DNA from: Sympetrum striolatum
Lineage: Eukaryota > Arthropoda > Insecta > Odonata > Libellulidae
DNA: 64,000 bases
Reading direction: 5' to 3'
Assembly: GCA_947579665.1 (NCBI GenBank)
Contig: CANPUZ010000072.1
Location: 1 to 64,000 of the forward strand
The notes beneath the pieces were generated by a model. It saw only the letters and a list, made by a program, of their open reading frames with translations. It did no database searches and was not told the origin of the DNA. The position numbers were made by a program, and so were the translations under genes. Shown in pieces: positions 34,862 through 47,154 of this stretch (positions are counted from its first letter, which is position 1; every line of letters begins with the position of its first letter).

Positions 34862-37000
34862 TGTGGGTCCTGGGAATCAACCTAGGAGGAGTCCTTACGA
34901 CTCCGGCAAATGGGAGTGAAATGCGCAAAATATTGGATTCATCAAGAGAATCCAACTAGCCTCTTTCACTCCAACTCCAACACATAACCTACAAGAGGTG
35001 CCCCTGTTTAGCCGAGCAACCCAGTGGAAGGTTGGGTAACCAATCCCAGCGGGAAACTGGGTCCGCGAGCCGATCAGTGTTGGGGGAAACACAAAGTCTG
35101 TCAACAGTATCATTGGCGGAAGAGGAAGGCGATTCCCAACGGCGAGGAAGGTGGAAGAACTGTCTTTGATATAATTGAAACCCACTAGTGTCTGCTCTGG
35201 TATTCAGCGACTGGTGGTCAGCATCTGTTCACCTAGTTGGTGCGGCTGTGACACATGTCTTGATCTCAACAATCAAGTCCGTAATTACCGTGATCTTATT
35301 TAAAAATCACCACAACCACTCTCAACTTGAGGTAATCATGATGGAACAGAAGGATTGTAATCCGCTACCCCAGGCCCCAGTCAACGTACTGGACTTTTCT
35401 GGTCATCGGATTCTGGGGGACCAGGAACATTATGAGGAGAGTAGTCAGAGCTTATCCAAATATCTACGAAAACACTACTTAGGCACACTCAACGCAAATA
35501 CCCTTGTCAAAATTGGAAAGCATAAGCAACTCACAAATACGCTAGAAAAATTTCATTTCAAAATTCTCGCAACTCAAGAGACGCGCTTCACAGATGAAAA
35601 CCATTTCAATACAGAACATTATAGATTGTATAAAGGTCAGCCTGCTTTCAAAAGAGGCACACCGTTATTGTTTGGCACAGGATTTTCATTACACAAATCT
35701 GTTTTAGATAATATCAAAGACTTTAACTCGATATCAGAACGCATCTCTACACTCTCTTTCAAATCTGGAAACAAGGGATATACAATTATCAATGCACACG
35801 CGCCTACAAACAAACACAACAGGTAGAAGCCACAAGAAGTCGAAGACTTCTGGAAGGATATGTAAAAATACCAGGAAAACATGTGAAAATTTTCATGGGA
35901 GACTTTAACGCACAACTAGGTAAGGAGAAGAAATACAGACGGTTCACGGGCCCGCATTCCGCACACAATTGTACGAACAAAAATGGGGAACGCCTCATAT
36001 AATACTGTCAAAATTTTAATCTAAAGATTATGTCAACGCAATTTCAAAAGCCAAGACGAAAACTCAAAACATGGAAAGCCCCCTACAATATTTGGGGAGA
36101 ATTCCAGATAGATCATGTAGCGATTTCGAACCAAAATACAAAAGAAATTTTAAATGTAAAAACACCTAAAGGATTCTTTGAATCTGACCATCACTTATTA
36201 CAAGTAAAGATTAGGCCAATCCCAAGACAGAAGATAACCGCACAAAGAAAAATAATTAAACCGGATCCGGAATACATAAAGATAAACAAGGACAAATTTA
36301 TCGAAGACATTAATAATAACTCAATAGAAAACTGGGCAGATCTAGCGAACACAATTCAGAAGGCAATGCGTTGGGGACAACCCCCTAGAAAACAAAAACA
36401 TAGGTGGTGGAACGCAGCATGCGATCAGGCAATTGAAAGAAGAATACAGGCATGGTTAAAGTTCAGCAGTAACAGAACATCAGATACATGGCAAGAATTC
36501 CACAAAGTTCAGAAATAATCCTCGAAAGAAATCAGAAGAGAAAAACGTGCATACGATAACCTCAGGTTAAAAGAAATTGAGGAAGACTACAAGAGAAATA
36601 ATACCGTAAATTTCTATAGAATATTCAAATAAAACATTAGGGACTATCAGCCTCCAAGCCACTGCTTCAAAAGAACAGATGGATGCCTGGAAACAAGTAA
36701 GAAAGAAAACTGCAAAATTCTCAAACAGTACTTTGATGAACTCCTCAACTGCAAGAAACCCACAAAAAAATTAACAATTAGGAAAACCAGATCAAATCCA
36801 GATTCTAATTCACCTACAATCAAAGAGATAGAGGAGAGCATAAAGCAATTGAAAAACAAGGCACCGGGAGAGGATGGTATAATCGCCGAGATCTGGAAGC
36901 TCAATGACAGAAACATCACAGGAAAAATTCATAAGATTATCACAGAAATTTGGGATGCAGAGAAAGTGCCGGAGGTATGGTAGGAAGGAAATCTACATCA
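34862..37000 (+). pseudogene. RTE-type LINE, 5' portion with endonuclease and start of RT
   Basis: About 34862-35187 looks like a GC-richer 5' untranslated leader. From about 35341 an AP-like endonuclease domain is readable. LGTLNANTL and LATQETR are its N-terminal blocks, YTIINAHAPTNKHNR follows, then (after a stop and a frame change) FMGDFNAQLG near 35895, IDHVAIS near 36112 and the catalytic FESDHHLL near 36180. This gene type is often annotated as 'craniofacial development protein 2-like' in invertebrates. RT begins with 'KAPGEDGIIAEIWK' near 36860 and breaks off at about 37000. Stops at 35824, 36000, 36516, 36630 and 36980 show it is dead. The palm domain and 3' end are missing. Confidence 0.85.
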
Positions 37001-40000
37001 GGGCCTAGAACTTGATGTCCGGTGATGTACAAAAGTAGGCAAAGGTGTACGGTGTGGTGGCGGAGGAACTGTGTCACTTAGCATTGACGACTATGTATGA
37101 AAATGGAGCGAAGGCATACGGGAAGGAGCAGACCAAGTTGTCAGAAAAATTCCGGAATATCGTCGAAGCAGTGGAATCATTAGCAGGTCGCTCCAGCCAC
37201 TTAGAATTGTCTATTCAAACAATTTTCACAGAGTATGATCCATGCAACTGGGAGGATGAGCTAATAGCTCGTGTACCAAATGTCTTAGGAAGCTACGGCG
37301 AAAAAACTGGGAGAGGGATTCTAATGGAATCTTCCGAATTGTCCAGCCTACTTTCCTTTTATGAAGAAAATGTCATTCCTAAGTGCAGAGAGATTACAGA
37401 TCCAAGTCATAACATGGAACTTCATCGGAAAATGGAAGAATTAATGGAGAAACATGATTTAATATCATCCGAAGAAAGAAGAATAAAACCATTGATAGAA
37501 GGATTCTGTCCATGCAGTGAATACTTGAGGAATTCCCTTCATTCCCAGATCATCCCAAATTGAAGTGAGAAGGGTTTTCTGTGTTAACAACCAACTGCAC
37601 AAAACTGTGCACATTACAGGTTTTCCAAGAATTAAAAGAGAAATACAGAGTCATTCTGAAGAGAAAGGTGCTCTTCCTCTCGAGGAATTGCTTAGAAAGG
37701 GAGAAAGATAAAATAGTGAATGCTTCTAAAGGTAATGTTTAGGAGTATTTGATAATTGTGATGGACAAGGAGGCATTGAATCTATTGGAATTTTATGGTA
37801 ATTACCTTAAAAAAATCAATGAATTCCTGAGCAAGGAAATGAGAATAATATTGATTACAAGCTCCCAGTCCATTGATAAGAAGTTTAACTTTGAAAGGGC
37901 TGTATAATATAAGTGGAAAGTTTTGACGGATGAATACAAAGACAAACTTGAAGTTATAACTTTTTTATTCAAGGGACAGGAGGAGCATGTAAATGTTTAG
38001 AAGGAAGACTTTCCCAAGTATTTTAATGAGGATGAAATTATGCAAATAATTGGTGAAGTAATTAAAGTAGATGATTGCAATGATCTATATTCACAGGATT
38101 ACCTTCCTGAGACTTATGTTGAGAGAGCATTTACGGCAACTACTGTGGATAAAAAAATTTTTGAAAAATTGCCACAAGACACTAGTGTTTTCCTGTCCGG
38201 ACTCAGCAAGGAGGATTTCGAGCAAGGTTTGATAAATGAAGTTCAGGTGCAGTGGATGGAGAAATCAGATGATAAATACAGGAAGACAAATCAGTATATA
38301 TCTCTAAAGGTAATGATTTCACGACTTTTACGGATTTAGTAGGGAAAAACCCAAGAAAAACTACTATTTGGTTGCACCACGAGAAGAAAGTCTTTTATCT
38401 GAAAAACTCAAATTCGACTAGTGATGAATTCTAACAGCATACAAAAGAAGTGCCACTCTCTGAAAATGATACATTGGATTTCCTGAAAAGTAAAAGAATT
38501 CTCATAATATCTGATAACGCAGGGTGTGGCAAATCCACGGTCGTGTCCAGTCTTATCAATACTGTGAGGGAAAAAAAAAGCAAAAGAACAGAAGAAGATA
38601 TTGAAAAGGAATATAAGCATCTTATGCTGTTGTTAAAGCAAAAGGATTGCCACAGAAATGGTTTACTTGGCATTGCAATGAGGAATGAAAGAGTAGAAAT
38701 ATCTGCTCATATTTTTAAGTTTTTCAGAGATCGTTTAGGCAAGGAGCAATTTTTAGAAAGGATAATTGAAAGTTTTGAGTATAAGTTACAAATATATAAT
38801 TTCTTATTTAATGCGGGTATACATAAGGTCTGCAGTTTCGTCAAAACATCGCAAAATTTTTTTTACAATAAAATACAAATCTTGATTGAAAATTATCTTA
38901 AATTAAGTTTCATCCAGAACTCTTGTCATGAAAGTGATGATATGCATGGAAGAGTCCTTCCATTTCAGAAAGTGATCAGCATATTTTAGGAATGTACTGA
39001 CAGTGAACAACTGAAGGAACTTCTTCTAACTTATGATGATTATGGCAATTACTTAATACACACTTTCATTGAAAGGTGTCAAAACACCCCAATGGTGAAA
39101 TATTTGAAAGTCATTGAGCAGGTGTTGACAGATAATTGCACCATGAAAATGTTCTTAACGAGTAAAGATAGAAACTTAAATAATGCACTTCATTTAGCTG
39201 CTTTCAATGTGGATAAGAATATTAAAGAAATTATTTAATTATTTGGTAATTATCTCGAAAAAGATGAATTGAAGGAAACACTCCTTAGCGAAGATAAGTA
39301 TGACCATAATGTAATTAACTGCTTATTTATGTTCAATTCCCCAAAAATTTTAATCAACAATTTGAATAGTATCAGAGAAATTGTTGGAAAAGAGAATTTC
39401 AAAGAGTTGCTTAAAAGTAAAAATAGGAATAACCAAAACATATTTCATTACTATGCTTTAAAGGATATAATTTTACTGGGTATAATTCAATATTGTAACA
39501 AAATTTTAGAAAAAGAAGAGACTAAGGAATTACTCCTCAGTAAAGATAAAGATAATTAAAATGTAATTCATAGCTTATTTAAGTATAATTCCATTAAAAT
39601 ATTAATAGACAACTTGAATAGTATCAAGGGAATTATTGGGGAAGAGGGTTTGAAAATGTTGCTTAAAGGTAAAAAATGTGGTGTTAATAGCATTTTTCAT
39701 TTCGCTGCTTCTAAGGATAAAATTTTAGAGGGTTTTATTAAAGGTTGTGAAAATATTTTAGGGGAAGAGGAGACTAAGGAATTGCTCCTCAGTAAAGATA
39801 ATGATGATAGTTATGTCATTCATTTCTTATTTGAAATTCATTCCACTAATACATTAATAGGCAATTTAAATGGTATCAAAGGAATCATGGGGGAAAAGGG
39901 TTTGAAAATGTTGCTTAAAGGTATAAATAGTAATAATCTAAACATATTTCATTTTGCTGCTTATAATAATTATAACAAAGAATTAACTTTTCTCCGTTTA

Positions 40001-40354
40001 TATTTGCGTGAAAATGAAATAGCAGACCTTTTGTTGGACAGAAATGTAGATGGTGAGACATGTTTGCGTTTTGCAGCAGAATGTTTAGGAATGAACCCAA
40101 CGTATTTAACAGATTATGCACAACAGTTGCTAAGACGTGAAAGTCGTTTTGAAGAGTTTCTTCTGGCACAAGATAACAATGGGAACACATTCTTCCATAT
40201 CATGATTAAATCAGATATCCATGAAGCAAATGTCGCATATCATATTTTTGGTTTGATGAAAGATAAGTTTTCAAGTGAGGTTTTTAATAAGTTATTGAGG
40301 GTGAGGAATAAGGAGGGAAAAACATTTCTACAAATGAATAAGAAAGGATATTGA
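37001..40354 (+). pseudogene. P-loop/ankyrin-like repeat protein, intron-poor, disabled
   Basis: Coding potential runs for 3.3 kb through three reading frames: 37045-37563, about 37620-38339, and 38345-40354, where the last frame holds throughout. Two frame changes and about seven in-frame stops disable it. The first 1.3 kb has no recognised domain. A Walker-A motif, DNAGCGKST, lies at 38513-38539, preceded by a beta-strand-like ILIIS, as in NACHT/AAA-type NTPases, but no downstream Walker B was identified. From about 38.99 kb come helical repeats with ankyrin-like 'G.N..HLAA' or 'N.NIFHFAA' signatures, ending at TGA (40352-40354). Related P-loop/ankyrin proteins of unknown role are, to my knowledge, common in several insects; that link is inference. 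Absence of clear introns suggests a retrocopy or an intronless family. Confidence 0.65.
39272..40027 (+). repeat. Three 252-bp (84-residue) units within the ankyrin-like pseudogene
   Basis: Units start at 39272, 39524 and 39776, exactly 252 bases apart. Each encodes an alternating pair of repeats. The first half is KELLLSKD...NVIH.LF..NS..., followed by 'LI.NLN.I..I.G'. The second half is 'LK.LLK......IFH.A...'. The third unit loses its second half and passes into more typical ankyrin-like repeats. Exact in-register length with moderate sequence difference suggests expansion while the gene was still coding. Confidence 0.85.
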
Positions 40355-41321
40355 GAAAATAATTAAATAATTTGAAGGAATTTTAAAGAAACACTTGTTG
40401 GAAGAACTCTTGAAGGAAAATTAAAGAAATTATGTATTAGGGGGTGTAGGGTATTGCTTATTGTAGACTGGGTGGTCCCTTAAATTTAGTTGTTTATTTA
40501 TAAAATGTAAAAAGCTCAATTTACATGATTGTGATAATTTATTAAATAATCTCTCTGCTGTTTTTATGTATCCAATTCAAATTGGCCTTTTTGTCATTTA
40601 AGAAGGCTTGGCATTAATGTGTATGTGACATATATGTACATATTTATATAAAAGTGTTAACCACTGTCAAGCAGACGGGTTCTTATTTCTCTGTTTGCAT
40701 GCAATATTTATACATATACCTATCTGTAAATACATTAGGTTCTAATGAACCAATAGTGAATCATATCAGCTCAAAATGTTCATAAATATGTCAATGAAAG
40801 TATAATAAGATTGGCTTGAAATCCCCGTGTTTTATTGAGAGCTTGAGCTCCGATTCAACAATACTTGTCAGGTGAATTGTTTTTTAAATACTGCAAAATG
40901 TTTATATTGTTTAATTTGCCATACATCTCGTAGAGTATATTCAATGTCCGAAATTAGACTCAATATTCAAATTTCCCTTATTTTGGTACTTGTTTTCATT
41001 TCATGGGATCATTATTCCCAATTTAAATAAAAAGGAAGGCCTTTAATACAATGGAAACAAACTACACATGCATTTCTTATGAAAGCATTTGATATCGCGC
41101 TGGAGTCGAACCTGGTCCTATTATCAAAATGAAACCTTCACAGCCTTATATTCGTTTGATATCTATACAGAGGACCTTGTTGTTGTGGTTCATGGACATC
41201 AGCAGCTAATGTACGACTAATGCAAGATGTAGGTTCGATTCAATCAATGATTATATACATTATAATTACACCCTATTTCAGTCATTTAGCAAATTCTTTT
41301 CAATTTTTAGTTATGACAGTC
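40355..41321. other. Non-coding stretch after the ankyrin-like pseudogene
   Basis: AT-rich. A weak box-B-like word ('ctggagtcgaacctgg', 41100-41116) suggests a SINE scrap. Otherwise nothing was recognised. Confidence 0.4.
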
Positions 41322-41372
41322 AGTGGCAGATCCAGGGGGGAGTCTATGGGGGCTGTAGCCCCCCCAAGAAGT
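41322..41372 (+). mobile_element. Possible end of a hAT-like element
   Basis: A segment 'cagtggcagatccagggggg' followed by a small G-run/C-run hairpin ('gggggctgtagccccccc') is the kind of terminus seen in many non-autonomous hAT-type elements. No opposite end or 8-bp target duplication was found, so this is tentative. Confidence 0.35.
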
Positions 41373-43829
41373 CACAGTAAAAAAAAGCAAAATATCTCAT
41401 CAAAGCATTGAAATAATATAGTAGAAATTTACAGTAAAAATTTTTTAACTACAACGATAGATAATAATTAGCATAGTTCAAATATGTGTACCAAGCATTA
41501 ACACAATCAAGTATTAGTGGAAAATTTTAAACTGAAAGGGCTAAAATGTTATTCGTATAGATTGAAAAAAATCACTTTACTTGCGAACAAGCTCAAAAAA
41601 ATTCATTTTTTTAAATCTGTTAAATTGGATGCTTGAATACCTTAAGATAGAAGTAAGCACATTAAATTTTCTCTCTAAAAAAATACCTAATGCAAATAAC
41701 TGAAAAGGATTCTAATGCAACATGCAATTTTAAAGTCATTTGTAAGACTTCGGAAACACTATTTGAATGTTTGTCTCAACACAGGAGTTGATTTTGAAGA
41801 ATTTCATAGAGAATTTATTTTTTTCCAGTTCACAAGAAACTATAAAGATGTTTCTAATTACCAAGGACACTGTGAATGTACACTCAAGGAAGTTGTGAGA
41901 CTTTAAAGATAGATAGATACCCTCTAATAATTTAAAAGAATATTATTAATAGTATAATGAAGTGTAGAGTTCTCAAATAACATAGTTGTTTTGATTAACA
42001 TTTAAAGCTGACTGGAAGCTATTTAATAATTTGGAATCTCAATGGAAACACCATGTTTGTGGGAAACAGATTCAAACAAAACTTATAACTTACATAATAA
42101 TGAATTGTATAGTTGCAAGCTCTCCAACTTTCAGAACGTGAAGGATATTTTGCATAAATTATCCTAATGCTTTGATCGCTTATAGTACAGTATGGGAATT
42201 CGTCATTTCTTTATTTTCCTAAAATAATATCGACTCACTTCTATGAACTTGAGCAAATATCTTAACAATTGAAGATGAAGTACTGAGCTTTGTATATCGT
42301 TTATGTTATTGTGTATGGTTAATTAGGTCTGCTTTTATTCTAAAATCTTAGGTTATTCATTCATAACTAGCAATGAAGTAAGTTGTAGTCATAACAGGAA
42401 CTTTAAATAACCACCTAAATAAAACCTGCACCTATTCAAATACTTAGTAGTAACTAGCTGCAGGATAATCTTACCAGAAAATGTCTTCTTTAGTCTGAAC
42501 ATGATTCGAAATCAAACTCAATTTATTTGTATAAAAATAAGCTTCGGCATAATCTTGCCATTTTGACCAATAGTTCAAGAGTTGTTTTTCTCAGGAAAAT
42601 AGAAATGTTATGTAAAACAAGTGATTTCTTAAGATGACTATCTGCGAATGAGAGCAAACTTTCTTTCTTGTTGAAAGTATTGTAAGGTTCATGGGTTGAG
42701 AAAGCTTTACCATTGACAAACAATCAGAACTATCTCCGTAATCTAGTCCAGCGACATATTTTGTAATTTTGAGAAATATTCCAACAGAGTTAGTCCCTAA
42801 ATGTAGTGCGGCCATTCAGAGATTTTTCAGAGAACAGTCATTGGCGTAATTGCACTTGTAATTCAATGATCTAGATGATTCTTACATGCTAAGCCGCCTC
42901 TGTAACTCGTTTCATCTGCAAACATGAAAAGTGTAAATATTTGTCGGAGGAACGTCATAAACAGTCCATTGGTGAGATCCAGTGGAACCGGAACTATGTT
43001 CCAGCCTGTCTAGCTCTTTAGGACAGACACTTCCACAACCACGAGGTTGAACTCGAAAGGAAAGATATCTAATAACAAATGATTATACGATTACAAATGA
43101 TTTAAGATTTTCAATATATTTCTAATCATTTTGTCATAGTCAAATATAAATACACTAAAAGTTTCATAAAAAAAATCGAAAATTTATTTTCACCTCACAT
43201 TTAAACTCTCTTTTTCAAAAGGAGTGAAATTAATGTTCATTATTTTCCGACTGATGGAGTTCAAAACAGTGTTATTTTGGTAAATAAAATCAAAACATTA
43301 TACCCTCTGCTACATATTATAAAAGTTTGAAACTCATGAATTAATTCTTATATGAAAATTATCAATTACGTGAGTTATTGCAATTTTGGTACGTTTAAAC
43401 ATTTTATTTAATTATTAGTAAATAGAAAAAGGACGGATATTCCGTCTCACGTTCAAAGCTATTTTTATTACCATAGTAGCTATACAGATAAATAAACTAT
43501 TCCATAAGCACCTTCGAACACACTTCTAATACAAAAACCGAGCATTCCTTCCTCGATAAACAGTCAAACAACCAAAAACGACATGTATTGTACACATTTA
43601 TTTGTTAATTTTTTTTACGTTGGCTTCCGCCAACATTGAGCCAGGAAAAATGGCATTTTTGTTTCATTTTTTGGATCACGCACACTTCAAACACTTGTTC
43701 TCGAAAAGAAAGGACTCTGGGGTAAGAGATTGTCAATGGGGGATTAGTTAGAACGGTTAACATCTTCCTCAAAGTGGAATGAAGTAAATAGGAAACTCAG
43801 TGAATCGCAGTTTAAGTTTTACTTAGCTG
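41373..43829. other. Non-coding, nothing recognised
   Basis: AT-rich sequence. Short open frames at 41715-41906 and 42523-42815 have no recognisable domain. No repeat structure was supported. Confidence 0.4.
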
Positions 43830-44880
43830 ACGAAAGGTCAAAGTGGTTTGTGAACAGCCACTCAAAATACATTCTGGTATTTGAGATAACACAACCTTTG
43901 CAAGACAAAGTCGCTCTGCATATAGTTACACAAAGTTCTGTTTTCATTCCGTTAAATGTTCATTGATTTGTTTAACTTAACATAAGATAGTCAAAGATGT
44001 TACTGAACAGCCATTTGAAATACATTCCAAGATTCGAGATAACGCAGCCTTTGTAAGATGACCTGCAGTTACACTATTTTCATTCCATTAAATTTTTGTC
44101 AATTCGACTGAAGATCACCGGATTTTAGCAAATTGTGAAATAAAGGAAAATATAATAAATCAATTAAACACTTTGCAATTGCTCACAAATATATTTCGGA
44201 CAATCAGTTTCAACGACTTGATGTACTGGTGAGAAATAACAGTCTTTTAATTTTTTTCATTACCATAAAATGCTTTTCTGAATTCAGTCAAGGCCAGGAC
44301 TTGAGAAAACGCGATCTTAGAAAGATAATAAAAATGTAAACCATAGTTAGCTCCAAAGTGTTACTTCTCAGCATAGGTAGCACAACGAATATTCACAATT
44401 TAATGAAGTAACAAACTTAAAAATTGAAAATAATGGCCAAATTTCTTCTTGCTAGCGAACCATCCGTAGCTTGCCACTGCTCTGAATATCAGCTGATTTC
44501 ATAAATTATTCATTAATCAATAAAAAACAGCCTTAGTTTTGAATTGTGATGATAAAAACTTTTGCATTGCAGTTGCACAGTTTTTTTTAAACTATTATAT
44601 GTTCATTGATCGAACTGAATAAACCATTAGCGGTTTATGATATAATACTGCAATAATACAATAATAATGCTTGGTTGGTAGTTAGACAAAGTTAAGTTTT
44701 CATTCCGTTAAATTTTCATTGATTTGTTTCACTTAACAGAGGATAAGTCAAAGATATTTGTGAAGATCTATCTGAAATGCATTTGAGATGAAGCAGCCTT
44801 TGCAAGACAATAATATTGCTTAGCGTTTAGTAGCACAAAGTTCTGTTTTGATACCATTAAATTTTCATTGATTTGACAAA
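43830..44880. repeat. Degenerate repeats of about 150 bp
   Basis: Three copies of a unit with the ordered words 'tgaacagcca', 'gagataac.cagcctttg', 'acaaagttctgttttcatt' and 'ttaaattttcattgatttg' lie at about 43830-43975, 43978-44105 and 44703-44875. The first two are adjacent (offset about 154 bases); the third is displaced by about 600 bases of unrelated sequence. Confidence 0.65.
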
Positions 44881-45548
44881 AAAAAACTGGGTATAAGTGC
44901 AATACAAAATACCAGAAAATATATTCAATCATTTCTGGAAATAATAGTTGAAAAGTCATAATGAAATTACAAAGCCGTTTCTTATTTCATTACTGCAAGA
45001 CGTTCATCTTAAATCAGTAAAGGATTTCCATAAAAACGTTAACCATCCAGTTCCACAAGGTTCTGAATTGGAGCCACTATATTTATACAAATAAACTCGA
45101 CTTAACATGGGTCGTAAGGAGTTTACAAAATGCAAGAAAATACTCATTCGAACAGAATGAGTTCACTGAGTTTTCTACAGCATGAAATCACAAGTCACCA
45201 AGCTTGTGCATTCCAAAACTCACTGCGACACTTTGGTTTTAATGTGATTCGAACGTATTTTAAAAACAAAGGATGATTTTCTCTTTTGTAATCTTCTAGA
45301 CGCATAAGTAACAGATTTTGGATTTCAAACAAAACGACACTTTTTAAGATAACACAACGCCTCGCTATCGTCATTCATCCATCTTCAATCATCCACATTT
45401 AAGTATCTATTCATCTAAGAATGAGCAATCCACTTCTCACCTCGTTTTATTTAAAAAAAAAACAATATTTACAAAAGGGACCTCCACTACAATCCTATTG
45501 CTTCCATTTTTGTTTTGTCAAACGATAACAGGTCTCTTATTAGAATAT

Positions 45549-45855
45549 CTGAACTGAGTAAGCAGGAATTTCTAAGGGAAACCAGTATGAACCTATCCTC
45601 TGAGTATTAAACACTTTAGAGAACAGCCAAAGAGTTCAGAATCTTATCAAATAAGTCAAATTAAAATTCAATTGCCACCAGTATCAATTTCTGAGTAGGA
45701 TAGCATAAGGAATTTCTAACAGAGACCAGGACAAAGCAATTCACTGAGTATTAAACAATTTCATGATCAGCCAAAATAACTGAATTCTTGATGATTGAAT
45801 AAATTGAGCTTCGATTGCCATGAGTATCAATTCCAGAATAGGATAACATAAGGAA
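45549..45855. repeat. Degenerate tandem repeat of about 145 bp
   Basis: Copies start near 45549, 45690 and 45825 with the words 'gtatcaattt', 'gagtaggatagcataagg', 'aatttctaa' and 'gagtattaaaca'. The third copy is truncated. Confidence 0.6.
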
Positions 45856-46209
45856 CTTTAAAAATAATCAACATTAATTACAAGAATTAGACTTTTCAAC
45901 CATCCATAACAAGTAAAACTTAGTAAAATTATTTGCTTTACTCATATTATCGAAAGAGGATGCTTAAATAATGCCAAAATAGGTATTATAAATAAATTGA
46001 CATGAAAAATACCAACATGTGTTAATGAGGACTCTAGGTAATACAAGTATTAACAAAGCAAGGGGTTTTCGGATGAAATTCAACATGAAACAAAAGCAAT
46101 TGGAATGAATTCAATCAAAAAAACCTTAATTAGGTGGAATTCTGTAATCACGATCAAATTTAAATAAAACTCACGGAGGAGGCTGAAATACAGGGGATAT
46201 CTGACATAA

Positions 46210-46328
46210 TCTAAAGGATTGTTAAACATAACTGGTTTTATGAAACTTAAGCAGAGGTTGCTGTACGCAGAACAGTAAAAGTTCCTTTTTTGTTTGCTAA
46301 AACCAGTTTCATTTAACAATCCTTTAGA
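46210..46328. repeat. Short inverted repeat (31-bp arms, about 57-bp loop)
   Basis: The left arm 46210-46240 ('tctaaaggattgttaaa...') and the right arm 46298-46328 ('...tttaacaatcctttaga') are near-perfect reverse complements. It could be a small fold-back element or a decayed MITE. No target duplication was assigned. The surrounding minus-strand open frame (46080-46412) reads through the hairpin and is probably accidental. Confidence 0.7.
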
Positions 46329-47109
46329 CCGTATTAAAATATTCATACGAATTCCACAAAAACTATTAAATTGCACGACCAGTTTGGAAGAAAATAAATT
46401 AAACCGGCACAAACCTATCTCGTGTTTGACAATGAGGGGTTAGGTTGAAACAGGTGGTGTAATTTAAAAGTTTAGTATTCAAAGTATTTCAATGTATTTT
46501 AAAGTAATCAGGTTTATAAAGGGATGCTCGGTAGTTCCTCAAGTCTTTAGGACAATCAAAAAAAGTCGTGGCAATCGAATGAACAGAGAAAAAAATGACA
46601 AAACAAAATACGGTCTTTTCAAGTCAAAACATCGTGGTATTTGAATGTGATAGAGACAAACGCAGAAAGAAACGATGCGACAAAGAGCAGCGGTTGCCAC
46701 AATCATAAGAAACGTCCACGAAATAAAAAACAACAAGGAAACAACGCACATGCCATGTGATCAACACCCCAAAATTTTAGTTGAGAATTTTAAGAGTTTT
46801 CCGTACTTCCCGTCCAGTTTAAATCGCAAAACAAACAACTGCATCTACTAACTGTTTTCTGCTCAAAGGGACTACACCTGCATATATGTTTGCACATATT
46901 AAATATATATGTACACAGACATCCATACATATCTATGAATATTTACAAGAACTTATAAATTTCATCTACCCATTTTAAGCAATAGTGAGCCTTGTTTTTT
47001 AACCGTAGACGTAGAAATGTCCTGTAATCCTTCGTTCTTAACTTTACCTATTGCGTAGAGCCCCGTACGACGTGCAGGGATATTGCTAGCTAATCCACCC
47101 AAAATCAAT

Positions 47110-47154
<45 letters not shown>

